A stretch of 64,000 nucleotides of DNA from Takakia lepidozioides (lineage: Eukaryota > Streptophyta > Takakiopsida > Takakiales > Takakiaceae): the NCBI GenBank assembly GCA_030704615.1, contig CM060732.1, positions 58,819,053-58,883,052 on the forward strand, in the 5' to 3' direction. The notes beneath the pieces were generated by a model. It searched no databases. It was not told the DNA's origin and worked only from the letters and a program-made list of their open reading frames with translations. Made by a program: the position numbers and the translations under genes. Positions 1 through 11,189 of this stretch are shown one piece after another. Within the stretch, counting starts at the first letter, position 1. Each line of letters opens with the position of its first letter.

Positions 1-1050
1 CTACAGCCACACCACAGTCTGAGCTATGGGGGGATGCTGCTTTTAACCCACCTAAGACTCCTGCTACATGGGAGTACAGTCGGGCTATGATTATGTTGGA
101 TTTGGCTTGGAAGGAATTTAGTCCTCCGCAGTCGTTGGCACATTACTACCAGATCATGTGCATTTGGTTGCCAGTGGCAACTCGAACTAAGGTTCTTCCG
201 AACAATCGACCCATTGAGGATCATTACTTTACGAGGTACTGGTCTGAAGCAGGTACCATGTTGAAGGAATTAATTGCCTTCCAAGTTGTACATGGGTACA
301 TTTATACCGAGACCAAGGAGGTATCAAGTATTGTCATGGGCTGTGGATTATACTATGCTGCTTGTTTTCTGGCATGTTATCACATTGAGCAGCAGAGGAT
401 GCAATCCCGATTTCTGAGTTATTCCAGTGGGGATCATTGGGTTTTACCTTCAGTGCCACCTCATATGTACCTATATGATGCAAAAGGATTCCCAACTTCG
501 TTCATGGTTTCATTCGGCTTGGAACAATTTGACAACACAGAAATTCGGCCCTGAGGATATTTTCTTTAAGGGACATGAGGCCTGGAAATACTTACACTGT
601 TCCAAAGTTATTGGCACACCTCTTACCTATACAGATAAGGAGTTGAGGACGTTCACTAATTTTGCTTGCAAGCGCTTACAACAAGTTGTACAATTTAAAC
701 TTCCAGACATGGTGGGACCACATTGTATGCCACACAGGATTCCACTTAAAGTTTGGCCGTTAAAACTCCTAAGGGGAGACGAGGATTCTGATACTACTGT
801 TTCTTCAACGGACTCTTTTGACATGGCAGAGGACTATGCACTTCAGATGGCAGAGAAGAAACGACGGGGATCTCCTATGCCTGAGAGGTTACCTCGTTAT
901 CAGCCAAAGGAGGGTTAGACATTTCCAGGTAGTACTCAATCATCTCCATCAGCCAGTAACAGGACTCGGGCTCGCACACGGAGTCCTTCACGAGACTCTC
1001 ACCGTCAGAAGGGTGCTCGCTCACAAAGGTTTGCTAATCCCAAACAGTAA
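1..1050 (+). pseudogene. Broken 3' ORF of an LTR retrotransposon, family not recognised
   Basis: Protein-like sequence runs in one frame to about 550, then continues in another frame from about 470 to 918, so one frameshift lies near 470-540. After a TAG at 916-918 the same frame continues to a TAA at 1048-1050 and encodes a basic Arg/Ser-rich tail (RTRARTRSPSRDSHRQKG). The middle is hydrophobic and Trp/Tyr-rich, and a Ser/Asp/Glu-rich stretch precedes the tail. I recognise no domain. It ends just before a polypurine tract and a putative LTR, so I infer an additional ORF lying 3' of pol in an element that begins left of the window. A captured host gene is also possible. Confidence 0.5.
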
Positions 1051-1071
1051 ACCGTGAGGACACGGCTTTTT

Positions 1072-1085
1072 GAGAGGGGGAGGGG
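1072..1085 (+). other. Polypurine tract
   Basis: GAGAGGGGGAGGGG lies directly before TAA and TGTTAG. This is the usual arrangement of the plus-strand primer site immediately upstream of a 3' LTR. The call depends on the LTR assignment that follows. Confidence 0.6.
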
Positions 1086-1088
1086 TAA

Positions 1089-1989
1089 TGTTAGAGGGCT
1101 GCTTGGGACTTAGACGCTTTTACGGGTTCTGTGGGGTACCCTTAATTTTTGCGTAGACTGAGACCAACAGGAGCCTTAGGGGTGGCAGCAGCAGGCTTTA
1201 GGGGGGTTACACAGTCTGACACAACTTTACATAGTCCGCCACAACTTCGCACAGCTGTACACAGCCCGACACAGCTCCACACAGCTTCATACAGCCCGTC
1301 ACAGTCAGACGCAGCCCAACACAGCTTCACACAGCCAGTCACAGCCCGCCACAGTTTCGCACAGCTTCACACAGCCCGTCACAGCCAGTCACAGCCGCCA
1401 CAGCTTCGCACAGCCCGACACGGCCCGACACTGCCCGACACAGCTTCACACAGCCAGTCACAGCCCGACACAGCTTTACACAGCCAGTCACACCTCGGCA
1501 CAGCTTGACACAGCTTGTCACAGTACATGGGGAACAGTTATCATTGACAGGGAACGACTGTGTGGGAACGACATCTGCAGGGGGAACGTGTTACTTCAGG
1601 GGTGACGGTTAGTTAGTTAGGTGGTTAGAACAGCTTGGGGGTAGATTAAGGAGAGCGGCAACAGGAAGGGAGCACTTCACGGGGAGCGTTTCTTGGTCAT
1701 GCATGAGAGGAGATCAGGCAGAGAGCAAGAACGAGAGCACGGAGAAGGAGGAGAGATGAACAGTAGATGCTTGTACATGCAAAGCTGTAGTGATATTGTA
1801 GGGCAGATTAGAGTCACCATGACATTGGCCTGATATCTGATAAATCATAATCTGATACTTATTCGATACAATCACACTGTGTAAAGAGACATGAGTGAAG
1901 CTGTGGAATGAATGCATGATTAATTGGAACTTAGTAGATACTGAAGCAATTTGATGCTTCAGTATACACGGTAAGGTAAATTGATAACA
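1089..1989 (+). repeat. Putative 3' LTR (TGTTA...TAACA)
   Basis: The segment begins TGTTAG right after the polypurine tract and ends GATAACA, giving the short inverted TG...CA termini expected of an LTR. The length of about 900 bp is ordinary for plant elements. The 5' LTR lies outside the window, so no pairwise comparison or target duplication can be checked. The end coordinate is the less certain one. The LTR contains the 10-bp minisatellite at 1210-1528. Confidence 0.45.
1210..1528 (+). repeat. 10-bp minisatellite, 32 units of CACAGCYYNN
   Basis: Thirty-two consecutive units fit the register, one of them a 9-mer, giving 319 bp in total. The first five or six bases (CACAGC) are nearly constant and the last four vary among classes such as CCGA, TTCA, CAGT and CCGT. 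Because 10 is not a multiple of 3, open frames on both strands encode 10-residue-periodic Ser/Thr/His/Gln peptides. I treat these as by-products of the repeat, not genes. Confidence 0.9.
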
Positions 1990-2791
1990 TGAAGGCAAGA
2001 AGGAATACAAATAGGAAGCACAACCATGATTCACTAGCTGCAGGTCATGACTGATTGTTCTGAGCGGGCCGAGTGCTTAGAGATATCCAACTCTTCTATC
2101 TTGGAGTTTCCACCTCGGATAGCAAAGGGATGGGTGAGTAAAAGCCGCCCGACAGATCCATTCGAAGGTATTGGACGTAAGCCAGTCTTGAATTGGGGTT
2201 GTGAGAGGTGGCAGCGGGTTGAAAGCCTTATCTGGAGAGGACTAACAACAGATTCTGATGGGGGTCAATGGGATAGGGTTGATTGTTTGAGGTGTGGTTG
2301 AGGAGAGGGAGAGGACCAGTGTATTGGTGTTGATGGAAAAGGCGAATACTGTTAGCTACTGTGAGGTCACATATTTAACAAAGAGGATAGTCAGTTGACC
2401 TTGAAGGATAACTAGAGCCCAAGAGTTGTCCGCGGGTTGTGTAGGGCCTGCTTGAAGGATGGTCAGCCATTGGGGGTCAATGGAGCTGATTAGGTTCTGG
2501 TAACCGTGGGCTGCCCTGGTTTTTGCCAACTGACTCAGCAATAGATTCTATGGGTATGAGGGTATTGTTCTGCCAGACATTTTGGTTGATGCCCCGAGAA
2601 TCCCAGCCTGACCAGCGCTTGGCTTGGTTACGCTGAGAAGGATTAGGGATGTTTGTATTGAGAAAAAGATGTTGTCTGAGAACATCATAGAATGTTGAGG
2701 GTTGGGCTTTGACCAGGTGTTTGCGGAGCTTGCCCCAGGCTCACCATACGTTGTTCCATAGTGCTGAACCAATTGGTTTAGGATTGAATCC
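1990..2791. other. Spacer, no supportable gene
   Basis: A short open frame at 2047-2301 (84 codons) has no recognisable domain. The rest shows no RNA gene or transposon terminus that I can see. It may be the 5' untranslated part of the LINE-like unit that follows. Confidence 0.4.
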
Positions 2792-3718
2792 ATGGCCGTC
2801 ATGGAGGAGCATGGAATTTTGATTCATTTTCCAGGGAAAAATGTCAACAGGGCCCATATTTGTGACTGGGATATCAGACACCTTGGAGGCCCGGGCGAAA
2901 TCAAACAAAGATTCTGTCATGCCGAAGGCCGAGGATTTTACTCAATAGTCTTTGAATCCAAGGAAGTTGCCAACCGAGCTCTATCATTCAACCCTCACAC
3001 AAAGGGATTCAACGTAAATATCTTTCCGTGGTCATCTAAAATGGGCTATAGAAATGGGAAACTCTGGAACCCCAGAATCATTTCAGTTCCATACATTCCA
3101 GATCAGTATTTACAGAACTTACCGGACATAGCCAACCACTTTGGCTCGTACCTGGGCTGCCTGGCCGTGTTTGATCCCTAAATGTGCACATTGAACCTAA
3201 GACATGACCCCTCTTGGAGGTCTGTAATGATTGCATCCCGCCTCAATGAGACTGGATTTGCTAAGTTTGTGCTTATGATGCCCAATGAGGAAGCCTTACC
3301 GCAATATGTGAGGCTTCCAATAGATGAGGAAGACAACTACTTCACCATTCAACTCATTGAAGACACTACCTATTCTGGTTGCGGGCAACTAGGCCACATC
3401 AAGCTTGATTGCCCATCATCTAAGCGGAAGAGATCTCCTCAAACACCCCCTGCCACAATGCACAATCAGGGTCAGAGTCATGGACTGCCACAAGCATCGA
3501 CTTCCACCCTTGTGCAGGGGAACCGAGCCCCTCATCCACAACCAACAGTGGTATCTGGAGGTCAAACAATAGAGCCAGTGAATCTCTTGGACTCCCTACA
3601 ACTCAGACCTAGACCACATTCCCCTCCAACTTGGACTCCACCCGAGACCCAATGCAAGACGAGGTCAGAGTTCATCAGCAAAGAAAACCCTCTAGCAGCA
3701 AAGGCAATGAAAAGATGA
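2792..3718 (+). pseudogene. LINE ORF1-like protein with zinc knuckle, nonsense-interrupted
   Basis: An ATG-initiated frame of 129 codons ends in TAA at 3179-3181 and resumes in the same frame for 178 codons to 3718. The layout fits the plant LINE ORF1 group (DUF4283-like RNA-binding region, then a CCHC knuckle): an N-terminal region with the segment WNPRIISVPYIPDQYLQ, a knuckle-like GCGQLGHIKLDC near residue 60 of the second part, then a Pro/Ser/Gln-rich tail. The first Cys expected for CX2CX4HX4C is Tyr (TYSGC), so the knuckle is probably dead. The family link is inferred from domain order. No reverse transcriptase follows on this side. Confidence 0.5.
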
Positions 3719-3990
3719 GAGAAGAATATTCAACAACACCTGCAATCTAGCTGACGAGCCCCTCTACCAAAGGTGGTCCGCAAATAACTACAGGTATCTC
3801 ATGCGATTCTTCCTTTGCTAATCTCTGCCTCAACACATGCTGATTTCCAAATTTGGATCTGCTCGGATGCTCTGCCGCTTGGAGACATTTGCAGCTCCCA
3901 AGGCCACATGCATCACACCGCTGATTTTCAGAATAGGGAACCTCCCTGCAATCCTCACACATCCGACGATTTGGAATGTGTTGAATCACT

Positions 3991-4842
3991 ATGGGTCAAG
4001 ACCAAGGATGTCAAACAATTCATGAGGGCAAACCCGCCCAATCGCAGTCCGGAAATCCTGTTCAAATACAAGATTCAAGAATTTATCGAGGCCTTCCTGC
4101 CCCACTACTTCTTGACCCCTTCAACCAGAATTTCTTGGGGGCTTACCTAGAAGATCATCCTGGATTAAGCTGCAGGGCATCTATCCAGGTGCTGGCCTTA
4201 ATGGAAGAAGCAGAGATATACAACACGCCTCCTCCTCTAGGGGCAATATGGACCTACAATCAATGGCTCTCAGCACCCAGGGGATCCCACCCACTTCAGA
4301 TCAGGAACCAAGACACCTTGGTTAATGGCTTCCAACTGTTATCGGCATTCATGGAGCTGGAACTAGATGAAGAAAACCACAGGATGGAGGTACAAAGGAC
4401 AAAGGACTACATCAACGAAGTCAGGGCGGTAGACACAAACACAGCTTCTTCGGCCTCCTCAGGGGCCAATGCGGTTTCCTCTCTAGACGACTTCAGTGCT
4501 GACAATGATCACCTGGCAGCAGCTGTTACCACCATGCACATCTCCCTTCCCCCCACCAGTAACACAAGCCCCGTCTCCCCACCATCAATCGTGATGCCAC
4601 TTAGTCACATGACAACATTCATCTTCCACTTGCAGTCCGCCAGCCCAGCCCAACACCCCGCCAGGTTCTCTTCTCCCCCTCTCCATGTTTCTTCTTCCAA
4701 GTGCTTTCTAAAGACCCAGGCAGGTGTTGGATGTGGATTAGGGGTAAGTGCAGGGGGCGAGTTGGGGAACGGGGAAAAGCGGGAAGCGCTGAAGAGAGAG
4801 GGTCTCATAAATAAAGACGGCTCCATTACATCCATCCACTAG
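3991..4842 (+). CDS. Unrecognised ORF truncated by the CACTA insertion
   Basis: An ATG-started frame of 283 codons. It contains a Glu-rich helical stretch (MELELDEENHRMEVQRTKDY) followed by Ser/Thr/Pro-rich low complexity. I recognise no domain. It follows the LINE-like ORF and may be its distal part or a linker to ORF2. The last codons are ATC-CAC-TAG: ATC is the target duplication and CAC-TAG is the start of the CACTA terminal repeat at 4837, so the transposon itself supplies the stop codon. Confidence 0.35.
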   Translation: MGQDQGCQTIHEGKPAQSQSGNPVQIQDSRIYRGLPAPLLLDPFNQNFLGAYLEDHPGLSCRASIQVLALMEEAEIYNTPPPLGAIWTYNQWLSAPRGSHPLQIRNQDTLVNGFQLLSAFMELELDEENHRMEVQRTKDYINEVRAVDTNTASSASSGANAVSSLDDFSADNDHLAAAVTTMHISLPPTSNTSPVSPPSIVMPLSHMTTFIFHLQSASPAQHPARFSSPPLHVSSSKCFLKTQAGVGCGLGVSAGGELGNGEKREALKREGLINKDGSITSIH

Positions 4843-4868
4843 AAGAGAAACCGGCTTTTTCCACGGCT
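4837..4868 (+). repeat. Left terminal inverted repeat of CACTA-1
   Basis: 32 bp starting CACTAGAAGAGAAACC, perfectly complementary to 12296-12327 and preceded by the ATC target duplication. A further CCACGGCTTTT copy lies just inside, near 4893-4903. Confidence 0.9.
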
Positions 4869-5690
4869 CTGCCATCTCACACCTGGCACATTCCACGGCT
4901 TTTATCACGGGTCTGTACACTGAGCCAAGGTGTGGGTCTAAATATGCCCTAACTGTGGGGTGTCTCACATGTGGTCCACACCCCAGGCAAGAACGGTGTG
5001 AAAACAGCCATGAGCGTGGCAGGGGTTGGCTTAGTTTACATGGCATGTTACACACCTGTGTGAAATGGGAACATACAATTATTTCCACTGATTGTGGTGT
5101 ATAGAGAGTTTGAGAATGATGCCCTTGGAAAATGATTATGAACTTCATGTTCATGTTTAGAAATCTGCACGATGGTACTAGCAAGTGAAGAATACACCCC
5201 ATTTTCAATCTCTACATTATGAAGTCTATAATGCCCTTGGTGAAATGAGCATGGGGATCGCATTCAAAGGTGGCCCCGTTCCGTTGCAACCTATGACACA
5301 ACTAGGACAAATAGGCATAGGCATGATTTACACTTTTTGCCACAAATCACTTGCATCATCCTTACGTTGAACTCCTTGTTTATGTGACATGCTTGGACTT
5401 TGTCATCTCGCACATCAAAGAAAAAACTAGAATATTTCGAAAAAATCCTAAACTAAAAATCCTAACCTAAATTTACTAACAAGTGTTCAAACCAGCCCAA
5501 TGGTAATATATTTTATTACCATTATCAAATGTTTGTCTACGTGGTGTTTTAGTTTTCTAGACAAGTCTGATAGCAAGACTTTAGCCTCTGACCTAGAATG
5601 AATCAAAGTGCAAAAGGTTAAAAAGTCAAAAAGTTGCTAATAAGGTTGCCCACTAGGGTAATCGTGAACACAGAGGAGGGCTGGGACTTG
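4869..5690. other. CACTA-1 left arm, no gene
   Basis: Non-coding as far as I can see. The stretch at about 5598-5640 (core AAAGTGCAAAA ... AAAAAGTTGC) is the inverted counterpart of about 60630-60675 in the second CACTA element, which indicates common descent of the two arms. A poly-T run lies at about 5694-5703. Confidence 0.5.
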
Positions 5691-5725
5691 GCGTTTTTTT
5701 TTTGTTCCCTACGCCACACCATGTA

Positions 5726-5800
5726 GCCGAGGGATGGAATGCGATGATCGCAGGATATACAGGGGCGTGGGATGGAGGCGTTGAGCAAATGATGCAGGAA
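5726..5800 (+). pseudogene. PPR motif remnant
   Basis: The frame reads WNAMIAGYTGAWDGGVEQMM, a degraded form of the PPR helix pair usually written VVSWNAMIAGYAQ...EALE.M. It lies upstream of the tandem array and is interrupted by a Glu/Arg-rich out-of-register tail. It is too short to be functional. Confidence 0.5.
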
Positions 5801-6089
5801 GGAGGAGAGGAGGAGGAGATGAGACGAGGAGAAGCTCGCAACATTCTTGCGAGCTTGCCGTTCTTCGGAGAGTTAGCTTGGTCATAGCAGGCCGTGTTTC
5901 AATCTCTGCCTACTCAGCTACATCGTGGTGGTTCGATCTCACAGACCAATCCGACATTACCTGACTACAGACACAAGCAGCACACACAAGAGGTCCTTTT
6001 GGGTTGATGGTCGGTCAAGTCATGACACAACCTCAAGGACAATGTGGTGAGGGCATCTTATTTTTTGACCTATTTCAACCTGTTTTGCC

Positions 6090-9000
6090 CTCTCACATCA
6101 TGTTTGTGTGCATTGCAATGCTTGTGCAAGCCTGGCAACCCTTGAGAAGGGCAAAGAGGTGCATGGGGATATCATCAAAGCTGGAATTGTACCTAATGTC
6201 ATTCTAAACACTGCCCTGGCAGCTCTGGGAAAGGGAAGGAGGTCCGTGGTGACATCTTCAGAGCTGGAATTGTACCAAATGTCATTCTGAACAATACCCC
6301 AGTGGACATGTATGCAAAATGTGGGTGCATCGGGGATGCAAAGGGAGTGTTCAACACTATGGCTGAATGAGATGTGGTGTCGTGGAGTGCGATGCTTGCA
6401 GGGTATGCACAGCAGGGACATGGGATGGAGGCTTTGGAGACCTATGAGCAAATGATGGGGGAAGGGGTCCAGCCCAGGCACATTATGTTTGTATGCATTG
6501 CAGGCCTGGCAGCCCTGGAGAAGGGCAAAGAGGTGCATGGGAATAGCATCAAAGCTGGAATTGTACCTAATGTCATTCCATACACTGCCCTGGCAGTTCC
6601 ATGGTGACACCTTCAGAGCTGGAATTGTACCAAATGTCATTTTGAACAATACCCTGGTGGACATGTATGCAAAATGTGGGTGCATCGAGGATGCAAAGGG
6701 AGTGTTCAACACTATGGCTGAACGAGATATGGTGTCGTGGAGTGCGATGCTTGCAGGGTATGCAAAGCAGGGACATGGGATGGAGGCTTTGGAGACCTAT
6801 GAGCAACTGATGGGGGAAGGGGTCCAGCCCGGCCACATCATGTTTGTATGCATTGTAGGCCTGGCAGCCCTGGAGATGGGCAAAGAGGTGCATGGGGATA
6901 TCATCAAAGCTGGAATTGTACTGCCCTGGCAGCTCTGGAAAAAGGGAAGGAGGTCCATGGTGACACCTTCAGTGCTAGAATTGTACCAAATGTCATTTTG
7001 AACAATACCCTAGTGGATATGTAGGCAAAATGTGGGTGCATCGGGGATGCAAAGGGAATGTTCAACACTATGGCTGAACGAGATGTGGTGTGGTGGAGTG
7101 CGATGCTTGCAGGGTATGCACATCAGGGACGTGGGATGGAGGCTTTGGAGACCTATGAGCAAATGATGGGGGAAGGGGTCCAGCCCAGCCACATCATGTT
7201 TGTATGCATTGTAGGCCTGGCAGCCCTGGAGAAGGGTAAAGAGGTGCATGGGGATATCATCAAAGCTGGAATTGTACCTAATGTCATTCCATACACTGCC
7301 CTGGCAGCTCTGGAAAAGGGGAAGGAGGTCCGTGGTGACATCTTCAGAGCTGGAATTGTACCAAATGTCATTTTGAACAATACCCTAGTGGACATGTATG
7401 CAAAATGTGGGTGCATCGGGGATGCAAAGGGAGTGTTCAACACTATGGCTAAACGAGATGTGGTGTCTCAGAGTGCGATGCTTGCAGGGTATGCACAGCA
7501 GGGACGTGGGATGGAGGCTTTGGAGACCTATGAGCAAATGATGGGGGAAGGGGTCCAGCCCGGCCACATTATGTTTGTATGCATTGCGGGCCTGGCAGCC
7601 CTGGAGAAGGGCAAAGAGGTGCATGGGGATATCATCAAAGCTGGAATTGTACCTAATGTCATTCCATACACTTCCCTGGCAGTTCCATGGTGACACCTTC
7701 AGAGCTGGAATTGTACCAAATGTCATTTTGAAAAATACCCTGGTGGACATGTATGCAAAAATGTGGATGCATCGAGGATACAAAAAGGAGTGTTCAACAC
7801 TATGGCTGAACGAGATGTGGTGTCGTGGAGTGCGATGCTTGCAGGGTATGCACATCAAGGACGTGGGATGGAGGCTTTGGAGACCTATGAGCAAATGATG
7901 GGGAAGGGGTCCAGCCTAGCCACATCATGTTTGTATGCATTGTAGGGCTGGCAGCCCTGGAGAAGGGTAAAGAGGTGCATGGGGATATCATCAAAGCTGG
8001 AATTGTACCTAATGTCATTCCATACACTGCCCTGGCAACTCTAGAAAGGGGGAAGGAGGTCCGTGGTGACATCTTCAGAGCCGGAATTGTACCAAATGTT
8101 ATTTTGAACAATACCCTAGTGGACATGTAGGCAAAATGTGGGTGCATCGGGGATGCAAAGGGAGTGTTCAACACTATGGCTAAACGAGATGTGGTGTCGT
8201 GGAGTGCGATGCTTGCAGGGTATGCACAGCAGGGACGTGGGATGGAGGCTTTGGAGACCTATGAGCAAATGATGGGGGAGGGGTCCAGCCCGGCCACATC
8301 ATGTTTGTATGCATTGCAGGCCTGGCAGCCCTGGAGAAGGGCAAAGAGGTGCATGGGGATATCATCAAAGCTGGAATTGTACCTAATGTCATTCCATACA
8401 CTGCCCTGGCAGTTCCATGGTGACACCTTTAGAGCTGGAATTGTACCAAATGTCATTTTGAACAATACCCTGGTGGACATGTATGCAAAATGTGGGTGCA
8501 TCGAGGATGCAAAAGGAGTGTTCAACACTATGGCTGAACGAGATGTGGTGTCGTGGAATGCGATGCTTGCAGGGTATGCAAAGCAGGGACATGGGATGGA
8601 GGCTTTGGAGACCTATGAGCAACTGATGGGGGAAGGGGTCCAGCCCGGCCACATCATGTTTGTATGCATTGCAGGCCTGGCAGCCCTGAAGAAGGGCAAA
8701 GAGGTGCATGGGGATATCATCAAAGCTGGAATTGTACTGCCCTGGCAGCTCTGGAAAAAGGGAAGGAGGTCCATGGTGACACCTTCAGTGCTGGAATTGT
8801 ACCAAATGTCATTTTGAACAATACCCTAGTGGACATGTATGCAAAATGTGGGTGCATCGGGGATGCAAAGGGAGTGTTCAACACTATGGCTGAATGAGAT
8901 GTGGTGTCGTGGAGTGCGATGCTTGTAGGGTATGCACAGCAGGGAGGTGGGATGGAGGCTTTGGAGACCTATGAGCAAATGATGGGGGAAGGGGTCCAGC

Positions 9001-10515
9001 CCAGCCACATTATGTTTGTATGCATTGCAGGCCTGACAGCCCTGGAGAAGGGCAAAGAGGTGCATGGGGATAGCATCAAAGCTGGAATTGTACCTAATGT
9101 CATTCCATACACTGCCCTGGCAGTTCCATGGTGACACCTTCAGAGCTGGAATAGTACCAAATGTCATTTTGAACAATACCCTGGTGGACATGTATGCAAA
9201 ATGTGGGTGCATCGGGGATGCAAAGGGAGTGTTCAACACTATGGCTGAACGAGATATGGTGTCGTGGAGTGCGATGCTTGCAGGGTATGCAAAGCAGGGA
9301 CATGGGATGGAGGCTTTGGAGACCTATGAGCAACTGATGGGGGAAGGGGTCCAACCCGGCCACATCATGTTTGTATGCATTGCAGGCCTGGCAGCCCTGG
9401 AGAAGGGCAAAGAGGTGCATGGGGATATCATCAAAGCTGGAATTGTACTGCCCTGGCAGCTCTGGAAAAAGGGAAGGAGGTCCATGGTGACACCTTCAGT
9501 GCTGGAATTGTACCAAATGTCATTTTGAACAATACCCTAGTGGATATGTAGGCAAAATGTGGGTGCATCGGGGATGCAAAGGGAATGTTCAACACTATGG
9601 CTGAACGAGATGTGGTGTGGTGGAGTGCGATGCTTGCAGGGTATGCACATCAGGGACGTGGGATGGAGGCTTTGGAGACCTATGAGCAAATGATGGGGGT
9701 CCAGCCCAGCCACATCATGTTTGTATGCATTGTAGGCCTGGCAGCCCTGGAGAAGGATAAAGAGGTGCATGGGGATATCATCAAAGCTGGAATTGTACCT
9801 AATGTCATTCCATACACTGCCCTGGCAGCTCTAGAAAAGGGGAAGGAGGTCCGTGGTGACATCTTCAGAGCTGGAATTATACCAAATGTCATTTTGAACA
9901 ATACCCTAGTGGACATGTATGCAAAATGTGGGTGCATCGGGGATGCAAAGGGAATGTTCAACACTATGGCTAAACGAGATGTGGTGTCGTGGAGTGCGAT
10001 GCTTGCAGGGTATGCACAGTAGGGACGTGGGATGGAGGCTTTGGAGACCTATGAGCAAATGATGGGGGAAGGGGTCCAGCCCGGCCACATCATGTTTGTA
10101 TGCATTGCAGGCCTAGCAGCCCTGGAGAAGGGCATAGAGGTGCATGGGGATATCATCAAAGCTGGAATTGTACCTAATGTCATTTGAAACATTGCCCTGG
10201 CAGCTCTGGAAAAGGGGAAGGAGGTCCATGGTGACACCTTCAGAGCTGGAATTGTACCAAATGTCATTTTGAACAATATCCTAGTGGACATGTATGCAAA
10301 ATGTGGGTGTATCGAGGATGCAAAGGGAGCGTTCAACACTATGGCTGAACGAGATGTGGTGTCGTGGAGTGCGATGCTTGCAGGGTATGCAAAGTAGGGA
10401 CGTGGGATGGAGGCTTTGGAGACCTATGAGCAAATGATGGGGGAAGGGGTTCAGCCCGGCCACATCATGTTTGTGTGCATTGCAGGCCTGGCAGCCCTGA
10501 TTTAAATCAGGCACC
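6090..10515 (+). repeat. Macrosatellite of ~12 tandem PPR-coding units
   Basis: Landmark codons for DMYAKCGCI recur at about 6308, 6663, 7019, 7394, 7749, 8124, 8479, 8834, 9189, 9546, 9914 and 10289, giving steps of 355, 356, 375, 355, 375, 355, 355, 355, 357, 368 and 375 bp. A unit encodes PLS-class PPR motifs: VDMYAKCGCIGDAKGVFNTM, ERDVVSWSAMLAGYAQQG, MEALETYEQMMGEGVQP, then LAALEKGKEVHGDIIKAGIV. The LAALEKGKEV segment occurs twice per full unit, an inner duplication of about 28 codons. The 375-bp units keep frame; the ~355-bp units lack about 20 bp and shift frame, and TAG or TGA codons recur. The longest open stretches are 7058-7693 and 8164-8817. PPR proteins bind organellar RNA, but no continuous PPR protein can be read here. 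Confidence 0.9.
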
Positions 10516-10575
10516 TCAACCATACCACAGCTTCTAAAAGAGGATCAAGAGAGGGAGTCCATAATGCCTCTTCTT

Positions 10576-11165
10576 GCTCTTCTGGGCATGTGAAGATGCT
10601 TTGTGAGGCAGGCAGACTGAAAGAGGCTCTACAACCTTTAAACCAAGGAGCATTTCAGTCACATTATCCAAAGTGGATTCACACCAAGTGTTTTTCTCCT
10701 CAACCCCCTTGTGAACATGTATGTTAAGTGCAGGAGCATCATGAATGCACACCGAGTGTTCAACGGAATGCCTCAACGAACTTTGATCACGTTGAATATA
10801 ATGTTGGCAGGATTTAACATGGGTGTGGTAGGAATGCTTGGAGACCTATGAGCAACTGCTGCGCAAAGGGGTGAAGCCCAACCACATCACATTTGTTTGT
10901 AATGCATGTGCAAGCCTGGGAGCTCTGGAAAAGGGCAAAGAGGTCCATGGTGACATCGTCAATCTGGAATTGTACCCAATGTCATTCTGAACATTGCCCT
11001 GGTGGACTGCATGTATGCCAAATGTGGGTGCATCGAGGATGCAAAGGAAGTGTTTGACAGTATGGTTGAACGAGATGTGGTGTCGTGGAGTGCGATGATT
11101 GCAGGATATGCACAGCAAGGGCGCGGATGGAGGCTTTGGAGACCTATGAGCAATGATGCGGGAAG
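10576..11165 (+). pseudogene. PPR gene fragments downstream of the array
   Basis: The first part reads VKMLCEAGRLKEALQ, typical of the N-terminal region of a PLS-PPR protein, then LVNMYVKCRSIMNAHRVFNG and MPQRTLIT. A second fragment from about 10840 retains NACASLGALEKGKEVHGDIV and YAKCGCIEDAKEVFDSMVE, which is closer to ordinary PPR genes than the array units. Several frameshifts separate the pieces. An N-terminal fragment lying 3' of the repeats shows that the captured gene was rearranged. These pieces probably represent the donor gene before amplification. Confidence 0.7.
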
Positions 11166-11189
11166 GGGTGATTCCCCATGGAAAAATAG

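Noticed and set aside
1142-1521. Open frames on both strands of the 10-bp repeat
   Set aside because: A 10-bp tandem repeat without stops is open in several frames automatically; the peptides are repeat translations.
1210-1528. CRISPR-like array
   Set aside because: Units are 10 bp with no unique spacers and the genome is eukaryotic.
6098-10523. Many long open frames on the minus strand of the PPR array (HLFALLQGCQACNAYKH-type peptides)
   Set aside because: They are the exact antisense of the PPR repeat and recur with the unit. No independent coding signal.
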